Origin: Nymphaea colorata
Lineage: Eukaryota; Streptophyta; Magnoliopsida; Nymphaeales; Nymphaeaceae
Assembly: GCF_008831285.2 (NCBI RefSeq)
Contig: NC_045140.1
Coordinates: forward strand, 8,304,505 to 8,368,504
Direction of reading: 5' to 3'
Length of the DNA: 64,000 nucleotides
Part shown: positions 1 through 8,527 of the stretch, one piece after another
How the letters are laid out: each line of letters starts with the position of its first letter
Numbering within the stretch: position 1 is the stretch's first letter
Position numbers and translations under genes: made by a program
Notes under the pieces: model-generated
What the model was told of the DNA's origin: nothing
The model's database searches: none
What the model saw: only the letters and a program-made list of their open reading frames with translations

Positions 1-11
1 AAATACTTTAC

Positions 12-365
12 CTATTGTAATTGTGTTCTACGGCTTTTCATCTTATAAAAGACATCAATAATATCATTTGAATCAAACATTTGAGCAATTTCTTTTTCAA
101 TATATAAAAGTAGATAATCTGCAAAGAATTCATCATCCATTTTGTTACGCAACCTTGTTTTAATAAGTTTCATAGCAGAGAATGCCCTTTCTGTGGTTGC
201 AGTTGAGACATGATTTGTTAGAATGAGACTAAGCAACATGTATACATAAGGATATTCTTCACTTTTTCTACTTCGTATCAATACTTCACATACATCTGAT
301 AGTGTACTCAAATTTTGAAAACTTGGATGATGACAAATATCATTCTTCAATACAAAATCTACCTC
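12..365 (-). pseudogene. hAT transposase C-terminal fragment
   Basis: The minus strand has an open frame that ends at a TAG stop at 12-14 and is closed upstream by a TAA at 366-368. It encodes the C-terminal dimerisation region of a plant hAT transposase, of the ZMYM1/TTF-zinc-finger-like group. The diagnostic stretch is STATTERAFSAMKLIKTRLRN, followed by KMDDEF, an acidic-basic helix and a short tail. This region normally holds the last part of the RNase-H-like fold and the dimerisation helices. Complete proteins of the group are usually several hundred residues longer, so only the end is here. No N-terminal zinc finger or DDE core is seen to the right, and the 3' element end would lie outside the window. 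I infer a truncated element; an intron upstream cannot be excluded. Confidence 0.8.
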
Positions 366-927
366 TTATACACAACCTTGGCATCAGATCTGGATGCTTT
401 CTTCTTGAAAATATAAGAGCTCCTCCACACACCCACTTAATAGTGTGTGAAGTGTTTTTAGACCAAACATGCATCTGAAGTAAAGCATGTTTCCTGAACT
501 ATTACGTGGCTATCAGTACAGGAGGCCAGCAAAAGAGCATTGCTTCCTCTTCCACTTAGCCTTCATACTTCATAGTTGCCAGAAACTTCTAATTCCAGAT
601 ACAGTCCTTGATAAGTAAATACAAGAATCAGATAAGAGGCAACATCTTGGTAGAAAAATTGCTACAAGTCATTTTTCCTTACATCCAAATTTTTTGTATA
701 CCATGAAGATTTTGCTCCATTGATGGTCATTCAATGGAGAAAAGGGAAGTTCCTTTGAAACTAATAAATTTCAATTATTCCAAATGAATGTGAAAGTATC
801 ATACAGTTATGTGTACCATCATACAGATCAGTAGTTAAATTGATGAAAACCAAGCTGTAAAGCAAAAAGATGAGGAATATAGCAAAAAGATGAGGAATAT
901 AGCAACACGAAGAATGTTGCTACTCAC
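366..927. other. AT-rich spacer with a 20-bp tandem duplication
   Basis: No coding region is recognised. A perfect 20-bp unit (agcaaaaagatgaggaatat) occurs twice at 861-900, just downstream (minus strand) of the last SEC3-like exon. The next SEC3 exon expected from the family was looked for here and not found. Confidence 0.5.
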
Positions 928-1387
928 CTCTCTACGAAAAAGCAGGTTAAGTGCATGACAATATTCTTTTCTCAAAGGACCCATGCAATTTTTATCAAGA
1001 CTTTGGAAAAGTCAGAATGCATTAATGGCTTGCAGATATGAAAAACAATGCCATTTATGTATGTATTCTCATGGAGACAAAGAAAACCTTCAAATGCTGC
1101 AGAAGGCGTGCATATGTCCTGCATTTATATCGCAAATCGGCATGATCAGGCCATTTAACTCTCCACACTGTAACATCCAATTAACATAAAGTCGGATTAA
1201 AGAAGCAATAAGAACCTCAATGAAAGAACTCAATTTGATATGCAAATAGACTTTAAGAATGACCACCTGAGAGAAGTAGCTTTTGTCATTTAACATAAAA
1301 TCCACTAGATTAGCAAAATAACTTCTCAGATGCCCGTCTAACAAAGATGCCCTTCAATTTTTCAAGTTCTAAGCGCCTCTCTTTTAC
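928..1387 (-). pseudogene. SEC3: SEC3 (exocyst subunit) pseudogene fragment, three exons
   Basis: Three consecutive exons of the plant exocyst subunit SEC3 are readable on the minus strand with introns retained. Exon a (1387-1267) encodes VKERRLELEKLKGIFVRRAS, then after a frame change LRSYFANLVDFMLNDKSYFSQ less its final residue context. It is 121 nt, about 5 nt short of the 126 expected, which creates the frameshift. Exon b (1167-1088, 80 nt, one short of 81) encodes [20 protein letters not shown] in the shifted frame. Exon c (1002-928, 75 nt) is open and encodes SLDKNCMGPLRKEYCHALNL followed by LFRRE, then a good GTGAG donor. The acceptor before exon c reads CAA instead of CAG. SEC3 tethers secretory vesicles at the plasma membrane; this copy cannot make a normal protein. 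Exons before and after the three were not found. Retained introns suggest a duplicated or transposon-captured DNA segment rather than a processed copy. Confidence 0.85.
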
Positions 1388-2142
1388 CTGTTAAAATAAA
1401 TGAGAACTGTTGATAATCATAACTCATAAGGACCAGGAAAAGCCCTTTGATATCTATCATCTATGATCTACGTAATTTGATATTGGAAGATCAAGCAACA
1501 AGTGAATGTTACTGGCAAATCTAAGACCAAAAATAAAGAGAAAATATTCTTTTGCTCTCAAATTAGAAACCCACGGTCCACCATAGACAAAAGAAAAATG
1601 ATAGAAATGGTTAACAAAAAAGAAACACAAAAACTAAAGTATGAAAAAAATGGCCCCACGGCCCCACCATATTTCACTAAGCAACAAAAATGAACAGAAG
1701 AAAGTCAGGAAATGGCCCCACCTCTTCTTGAAGCCAGCAGGCAGCCGCGACCAGCGTGCTCGTGCTCGTGCTCAGCGCCTCTTGTCTCTTCCTTTCCGTC
1801 TCTCCTGCACGCTGCAGACCTTTTCCAGTGCTCGGTAGTCGGTGCTCCCTTTTTTTCTCACTGGTTTTCTCTATTTCTCTATCACTCAGACGCTCTTCTT
1901 CTCTCTTTGTCTCTAGTTTTCTCTCCCTCGTGCGTTTTTCCTTTTTTGAAAACCTAGGGCAAACAAAAGTGGGGCGGGCCATGGAGTTGAATTTGGATCC
2001 GGGTAAGGGTAGGGCCAATTTGAACCCGGATGTAAATAATACATAGAATTAATAAAATTTTTAAATTTTTATATTTAATTTTTTTTTTCCTCCGCCTGGG
2101 GTAGGGCCATGACCCAGGCGGGCTCCCCCTCCCTCCACTGCC
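1388..2142. other. Pyrimidine-rich unique region; possible degenerate MITE near 1960-2130
   Basis: From about 1640 to 1960 the + strand is rich in C and T, with a short CGTGCT-like triplication near 1757. It looks like a 5' leader, but no downstream coding exon was found. At 1968-2030 the sequence resembles, in reverse orientation, the inside of the MITE at 15697-15891 (a CCGGGTA motif next to a run like GGGCGGGCC). A CCTCCGCCTGGGG run follows at about 2089-2101. Neither terminus nor a target duplication is clear, so this is only a tentative degenerate copy. Confidence 0.3.
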
Positions 2143-3990
2143 AGTTGCCGATTCCAGGTAGTCTTTTAGTTTTTTGCTCTTTTATCTTCAATTACTTTTT
2201 ATTATCATTCTTACTGCGCATTAGATCAAAAAATATTTTTTAGTTTTTTATTTTTTTATCTTCAATTACATACTATTATCATCCTTACTGCTCACTACAT
2301 CAACAAATATTTTGTCTCTTTCTTTTTTTCTTTTCATTTTTTGATATAAGTTGCCGAACCCAAAGAGTCTTTTAGTTTTTCGCTCTTTTATCTTCAATTA
2401 CTTATTATTATCATCCTTACTGTTCACTAAATCAACAAATATTTCACTCATTTTTTCTTTTCTTTTGCTTTTCTGATACCAGTTGCCGATCCCTATGAGT
2501 CTTTTAAATTTTTGCTTTTTTAACTTCATTACTTATTATTATTATCCTTATTGTTCACTTGATCAGCAAATATTTTATTTTTTTTCTTTTGCTTTTTTGA
2601 TAACAGTTGCCAATCCCAATGAGTCTTTTAGTTTTTCGCAATTTTATCATTAATTACTTACTATATTATCCTTACTGCTCACTAGATAAATAAATATTTT
2701 GTTTTTTTTTTGTTTCTTTAATACCAGTTGCCAAACCCAAAAAATAACTAGAATTACTTACTATTATCATCCTTACTACTCACTAGATCAACAAATACTT
2801 TATCTCTTTTTTTCTTTTCTTTTTTTTTTTCTGATACCAGATGTCGATCTCAAAGAGTATTTTTGTTTTTTTATCGTCAATTACTTACTATTATCATCCT
2901 TATTGCTTTCTAAATCAATAAATATTTTGTCTTTTTCTTTTCTTTTGTTTCTCTGATACCAGTTGCCGAACCCAAATAATCTTTTAGTTTTTTGCTCTTT
3001 TATCTTCAATTACTTAATATTATCATCGTAACTGCTCACTAGATAAACAAATATTTTGTGTCCTTTTTTCTTTTCTTTTGCTTTTCTGATACCATATGCA
3101 TATCCTCAAGAGTCTTTTAGTTTTTTACTTTTTTATCTTCAACTACTTATTATTATCATTCTTATTGCTCATTAGATCAACAAATATTTTGTTTTTTTTT
3201 TTTTGCTTTTCTGGTATCAGTTGTTAGTTGTTGATCTCAAAGATTCTTTTAGTTTTTTGTTCTTTTATCTTCAATTACTTACTATTATCATCCTCATTGC
3301 TCACTTGATCAACAAGTATTTTATCTTTTTTTTTCTTTCTTTTGTTTTTCTGATACTAGTTGCTGAACCCAAAGAGTCTTTTAGTTGTTTGCTCTTTTAT
3401 CTTCAATTATTTGTTATTATCATCCTTATTGCTCAATAGATCAACAAATATTTTGTTTATTTTTCTTTTTCTTTTACGTTTCTGATACCCGTTGCTGATC
3501 CCAATGAGTCTTTCAAATTTTTATTTTTTTTATGTTCAATTACTTACTATTATCATCCTTATTGTTCACTAAATCAACAAATATTTTGTCTCATTTTTTC
3601 TTTTCTTTTGTTTTTTTGATAACAATTGCCGATCCCAATGAGTCTTTTAAATTTTTGTTTTTTTTATGTTTAATTACTTACTATTATCATCCTTATTGCT
3701 CACTAAATCAACAAATATTTTGTTCATTTTTCCTTTTCTTTTGCTTTTCTCATACCCGTTGCCGATCCCAATGAGTCTTTTAAATTTTTGTTTTTTTATA
3801 TTCAATTACTTGCTATTGTCATCCTTATTGTTCACTAATTCAACAAATACTTTGTCTCCTTTTTTCTTTTCTTTTGTTTTTCTGATACGAGTTGCCGATC
3901 TCAAAGAGTCTTTTAATTTTTTGTTTTTTTATGTTTAATTACTTATTATTATCATCCTTACTGCTCACTAAATCAACAAAATTTCTTGCT
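2143..3990. repeat. Minisatellite, about 15 units of roughly 105-135 bp
   Basis: A diverged head-to-tail array. Each unit starts with a form of CAGTTGCCGATCCCAATGAG (units begin near 2143, 2349, 2481, 2605, 2726, 2839, 2960, 3093, 3219, 3356, 3489, 3624, 3757 and 3889). It continues with TCTTTTAG, a T-rich stretch, ATTACTTACTATTATCATCC, TTACTGCTCACTAGATCAAC, AAATATTTTGT and a T/C tract ending CTGATACCAG. Spacing is mostly 120-135 bp, with one partial unit near 2230-2345. Long hydrophobic open frames on the + strand (for example 2699-2956 and 3532-3938) are by-products of the T-rich repeat and are not genes. The array ends near 3990. Confidence 0.9.
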
Positions 3991-3999
3991 TTCGTCCAT

Positions 4000-4600
4000 T
4001 CCTTCTTGGTAGCACCTCAAAGGTGAAGTTGATATTTCCTTTAACTCAATATCCTCTTCCTCATCCTCTTCTTATCTTCAAAATAATCATCAGTGTCAAT
4101 ATCAGCAACATAATCACTAATAGAAATTGATTTTTCATCAACATCCTCACTCCACTTCAAATTCCAATTCTTCTTCACATAATTCGATTTATTGGGAGCA
4201 TTTTTCTCTTTTTCTGACTAATTTCCTTGAATTCTTAGAAACTATTTCTTTAACTTTCACTGCTAAGATAAATGGCCTTTTAGCAAGTTCCAAACCTGAG
4301 TCCAATCATCGTCATTATCCCACTACTCATGTTATGAGCTCATTTGCTCCTTTCTTCTCACATTTTCCACCAATAGAGGAGCAAGTTATCATATCTAACT
4401 TCCTACATTTTCATTTCTGTCGTCCTCCACCGTCTTACCGTTCCACGCACTCAAACTCTTCTTTCTTGTCTTGGACTTCCTCACACGATCACTCCTCTTC
4501 TCCTCTTTGTTCAAGATATAGTTCATGGCTGCCAAGAGACAAACACCAGACTTTATGAAGAAAAAAAGGATTGGATTGATTGCATGACATAAAAACAAAC
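4000..4600 (-). other. Unidentified coding-like stretch, broken frames
   Basis: On the minus strand a readable frame spans roughly 4180-4080 and encodes NYVKKNWNLKWSEDVDE, then SISISDYVADIDTDDYFEDK. An acidic stretch in another frame (EEDEEEDIELKEISTSPLR) follows directly at about 4070-4030. Upstream, basic frames such as SDRVRKSKTRKKSLSAWNG lie at about 4395-4545, separated by stops. The composition is protein-like (acidic, then a conserved-looking NWNLKWSED motif), but I do not recognise the family. It could be a decayed gene fragment or exon next to the minisatellite. No intact gene is present. Confidence 0.3.
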
Positions 4601-4639
4601 ATGCATAATGCCTAGAATACATTAAATTTGAAAATAAGA

Positions 4640-5000
4640 ACACTTGTAGTTAAGAGCACTATATTCCCTTTCTAGTGTTTGATTCATGTGGATACATGTT
4701 CAAAGACAAGGGGTCTCGATTGTTGAACAAGTACAAGTATCATGCAAATTGACAATTCACACGTTGATCATGTAGCTTTTGACACTAGACCAGACGATAA
4801 ACAAAAAAATGACAAAGATTAGAGAAAGAAAACAAACAAATTGCTGGAATAAAACAAAGTCATATTTTCCTATTGCAGTCACACTTCCAGGGCATTTTTA
4901 ATAGATTTGTTAAAGCACAAAAATATCAACATATTAAAAAGTTACGTGGGAACAAAAGAGATAGTCATAAAAACCAAACATAAATATAAAAAAATTAAAT

Positions 5001-5003
<3 letters not shown>
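4640..5003. other. Intergenic, no recognised feature
   Basis: AT-rich unique sequence with no open frame or repeat that I can support. Confidence 0.5.

Positions 5004-5004
<1 letters not shown>

Positions 5005-5038
<34 letters not shown>
5005..5038. repeat. (GA)n microsatellite
   Basis: An uninterrupted GA dinucleotide run of about 17 units. Confidence 0.95.
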
Positions 5039-5039
<1 letters not shown>

Positions 5040-5042
<3 letters not shown>

Positions 5043-5874
5043 CCATAGGGGGAAATACATGAAAGAAGAGGCAGTTCTAGTGTGGATGCTTTAGCTGTTG
5101 ATAAGGTTGCTGAAAGATGTCAAGGTGTGTGTGTGAAGAAAAAGAAGAAAAATGAGAAGATAGAGGAACAGTCGAAGCGAACAGAACACATGTAGGGAGT
5201 TAGAGTATTCTAAGTTTTCTTTTTTTTCTTTTCATATTTATTTTAGACTTTTTTCATTACCGTTACATTGTTCTTTTTATGAACAAAGATATTATGCATA
5301 TAACAATCTTTGTGGATGTGCAAGTAATTACCACCCTATTGCAGCACTGCCAGCCTAAGTGTATTTCTCAGTGACAAAAAAGTTTGTATTCTGTTCTTAG
5401 GTCTGCACATCAGGCCAAGCCGGCCTGAGGCCCGGCTCGTTAATAAGCAGGTCAGTTGTAGCTAACACATTATCGAACCTTGGGCCGAATCTAATAGCGG
5501 AGTCACATATAGACTGGTGTGGGCAGTTTAGCACCTCAATTTTCTTTTATTTTTACATCAAGATCTTCAAATATTATTTTGTTATAAATGTAAGTGCCCC
5601 CTCCAGGCATGAAGACTGTGAATCAGTGCTTCACCAGAACAGTTGCCCAAGGCCCTGTTCAAACCTACACTAACCGGTCGGCTGGGCCTTAACCAGGCTT
5701 GTCCTTTGCAATTTTGATGACAGAATGTGTTTCACCACCTAGCGTGCGGGGTAGTAGCGTGCCCTAATTTCAAATTGAGACAACCTATGACAATGAACAT
5801 AGGAGAAGAAGAAGTGAAAGTTGAGTTGTTGAGACAGAAGAAGAAGAAGAAGGGTTCCATCACCATCAATGTTA

Positions 5875-5876
<2 letters not shown>
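5040..5876. other. Intergenic; GGCC-rich repeat-like patches
   Basis: No gene is seen. Patches rich in GGCC and GGGCC (about 5410-5450 and 5640-5700) resemble the sequence at 6020-6265 and probably derive from the same short repeat type. Confidence 0.4.

Positions 5877-5929
<53 letters not shown>
5877..5929. repeat. (TA)n microsatellite
   Basis: An uninterrupted TA run of about 26 units. Frames that read it as alternating I and Y on both strands are artefacts. Confidence 0.95.
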
Positions 5930-5932
<3 letters not shown>

Positions 5933-6024
5933 AACGCTGCATCACCATCAATGTTCCATCTTCACCCCTGCAAACATGAGGAAAAAAATCATGGACAAAA
6001 CCCATGTTCCATGTCACACAAGAG

Positions 6025-6277
6025 TAGGCCTGGGCAACAGACCAGCCCAGCTCGATAAGGAGTCGTGCTTGAGCCCGGTTTGACACACACAAAATCCGAG
6101 CTTGGGTTCGAGCTAGTTAAACTTTAAAAATAGTAATATTTAAATATAATTAATCATAATATATACATATATATATCAATAAAATAATATTTAAAATATA
6201 TTATTGAGTTGAATCGGGCTTAGTTGGACCTACACGGGCCGGGCCTGACACACTCGAAATCTGGTGCCCATCAGGCC
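6025..6277. mobile_element. Possible MITE with imperfect GGCCTG termini
   Basis: The left edge reads TAGGCCTGGGCAAC and the right edge GGTGCCCATCAGGCCA, which are roughly inverted copies of each other. Between them lies AT-rich DNA flanked by GGGCC-rich shoulders. That layout is common for hAT-type MITEs, but no target duplication was found. The right edge merges into the tandem repeat that starts at 6271. Confidence 0.35.
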
Positions 6278-6530
6278 ATGTTATAATAGAGTAGCTCATG
6301 TTCGAAGCCTAACACATAGGCCGGTGGTCGACTATGACACCTACACAGGAGACCGACGGACAGGATCAGGCCATGTTATAATGGAGTGGTTCATGTTCGA
6401 AGCCTAACACATAGGCCCGTGTTTGACTATGATACTTACATAGGAGACCGACGGACAGGATCAGGCCATGTTATAATGGAGTGGCTCATGTTCGAAGCCT
6501 AACACATAGGCCTGTGTTCGACTATGATAG
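6271..6530. repeat. 95-bp tandem repeat, 2.7 copies
   Basis: TCAGGCCATGTTATAATRGA recurs at 6271, 6366 and 6461, exactly 95 bp apart. Each is followed by a CATGTTCGAAGCCTAACACA block and a GAGACCGACGGACAG block. Units 2 and 3 are nearly identical and unit 1 is a little more diverged. The third unit stops within the GACTATGATA part. Confidence 0.9.
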
Positions 6531-8120
6531 AAAAAAAGTACTTATGTCATTTTCCAAAAAAAAAAATTGTTTTTTGTTATTTTAACGAAAAAAGAAACAT
6601 TTTCTTCTAATTTATGATGTTGAATGGGATCACCATTTCCCAACTCAACCTAATTTTGGATCTAATCCTGCCATACCATGAACCTAAACCGATAAGACAC
6701 AGCTTGAGTCCTGTAACAGTCACATCGGGCATTAAGAAACTTATCTATTCTCTATTGGCTCCATGTCACCCCTGGTATTTCCTATATAAATGGCCTTCCA
6801 AAGCCATTATTTCAATAAAATGAAGTAATTACAGTTGATTCAGAAGAGTGACTCAATACACGCAAATTCTCAAGGAATTTGATTAAGGATCAATGACTTT
6901 GGATTATGTTTCAAAGGATTAAGTCTCAGATACAAGACGAAGACTCACTGGATTTCAAACCTTGAAGTTTAGATCGTGATCTCAATACCAAGTTATGATA
7001 TTTTGGATATCCTCATGACATTTTCTCTTTTTCACTTAGAACAAGAATCACATGAAGTTTTTTAGATCAAGATTATTAATGCCTGAATTTGGAACTAAGT
7101 TTCCCTTGATAGGTCCCTAGTAGAGGCCAAACTCCAAGGCTAGATGATCTAGTTCTACATATATTATATTAGACTTAGTATATCATTTGCATAGATCAAT
7201 GATGATCCAGACGTGAACAACATATCAAATTGATTCTAATGTTCTTCATTAATCTACTTTTGAGATCTACTTAGATGTTAAAACATGCATAATTTCAAAA
7301 TTAGAGGATGTTTGTTTCCCTAGGTTTTCGGTGACATTTAAACTTAAGAATTAGAACATTTTTGGTCTAGTAGAAGATATGATTATCATTGGTAAATGCC
7401 TCAAAAACGGTCAGACCTCATACCAACAGGTTGAGCATTGAGCATGCACATGGAAAACATAAGCAAGTACATGTAAATGGTTTTCATTTATATGATCTGC
7501 ATGTAAAATGAAAATTTTACATGTAAACAATCGTTTAGTTGTGGATTCATTTGGGCTGAGAATTTAGTGTGCCAAACTTTTTTTTTTTAAAAAAAAATTA
7601 GCTGCTTATATAAGGATGTTAGTGGATTAGATTTGAATTAGATATGTACTTTACCATAGATGCTTTTCTGTGTATCTATATATTTAACTTTTAGTTAAAA
7701 AAAACAAAGTCAACTTTCAACTTGTCAATTCCACCATTAGTTCTCGAACTTGATCTGCGCTCGCTACTTGGTGGATTTTGGTCATAAATTTAATTTTCGT
7801 TTGTGGTTTCAACTTTTGTAATAAAAAGATCTTACATAAAACTTATCATAAAACCGCTTGAATTTGGCATTTTTTTAAAGAATTTTCAAGAAATGGAGCG
7901 TCTAAATTGTTGTATAATTACATCATATGCAATTAGAAGATAGATGTTGCTCCTCATAAAGTCATGACAAGAAACGAATAGTGTTTAGACCTAAGACCAT
8001 TGGCTTTGCTAATTTTGTTTGAATCTTCTCGAGTCGCTGCCTTGCTAATGGCGGAGAGATTTCATCATATTATTTCTTGATTAAAATTCGGAGACTAATT
8101 ATTGGACTACTCTAAAAAAG
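6531..8120. other. Intergenic, no recognised feature
   Basis: AT-rich unique-looking DNA. I see no coding frame with family resemblance and no structured repeat. Confidence 0.5.
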
Positions 8121-8125
8121 TAAAA

Positions 8126-8151
8126 CCAATCAAACAATATATATATATATA
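8126..8151 (+). promoter_or_regulatory. Candidate TATA region upstream of DES1-like gene
   Basis: A CCAAT at 8126-8130 is followed by a TATA run at about 8138-8151, roughly 370 bp before the DES1 start codon. If used, the leader would contain the upstream ORF at 8282-8527. The TATA run could equally be a chance dinucleotide repeat. The purine-rich DNA at 8400-8515 looks like 5' leader sequence. Confidence 0.3.
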
Positions 8152-8281
8152 ATGTGACCTTAAGAAGGTTAGTCCGGATTTGGCGTGCTCGGTCGGACCA
8201 GGATGATCTGGCGTTGTTTGGATTACCACGGGCGTCCACCACTTGTAAACCGACTGAGTCTCTCCTCGGGCGCACCCCCCG

Positions 8282-8527
8282 ATGGAGGCGGAGATTGCCG
8301 CAAAATCTGGAGGCTATTATGGTAAATCGAGTAATGGTTCCGGTGCCGATGGCAAGCCCCAGCCGCTCGTATTGCCTGCCGCGACGCTCTCCTCTGGTTT
8401 GAAAAAGCGGAGAGGAGAGGGGAGGAGGAGGGGAGAGCAGAGCAGGAGAGGAGTTGGAGGAGAAGAGCTCGTCTCTGCTCCCTCTCGTTCTACGCAGAGA
8501 CAAAGAGAGAGACGTAAGAAATGGTGA
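8282..8527 (+). CDS. Upstream ORF overlapping the DES1 start codon
   Basis: An 81-codon frame beginning [15 protein letters not shown] runs into the DES1 start. Its TGA (8525-8527) overlaps the DES1 ATG (8521-8523) in the arrangement ATGGTGA. The first half is compositionally ordinary; the second half is Arg/Gly-rich because the DNA is a purine repeat. I recognise no family. It could be a regulatory uORF if transcription starts upstream of 8282, or simply untranscribed promoter DNA. Confidence 0.3.
   Translation: MEAEIAAKSGGYYGKSSNGSGADGKPQPLVLPAATLSSGLKKRRGEGRRRGEQSRRGVGGEELVSAPSRSTQRQRERRKKW

Noticed and set aside
928-1387. Functional SEC3 exons of a gene running off the left edge
   Set aside because: Two frameshifts, a lost acceptor and missing next exon; also a hAT fragment lies just to the left.
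1677-2046. Overlapping frames on both strands in the CT-rich block
   Set aside because: Lys/Arg/Glu- or Ser/Leu-rich products of a pyrimidine repeat, no family resemblance.
5727-6092. Frames of about 118 codons on both strands
   Set aside because: Each is carried through by the (TA)n run at 5877-5929.
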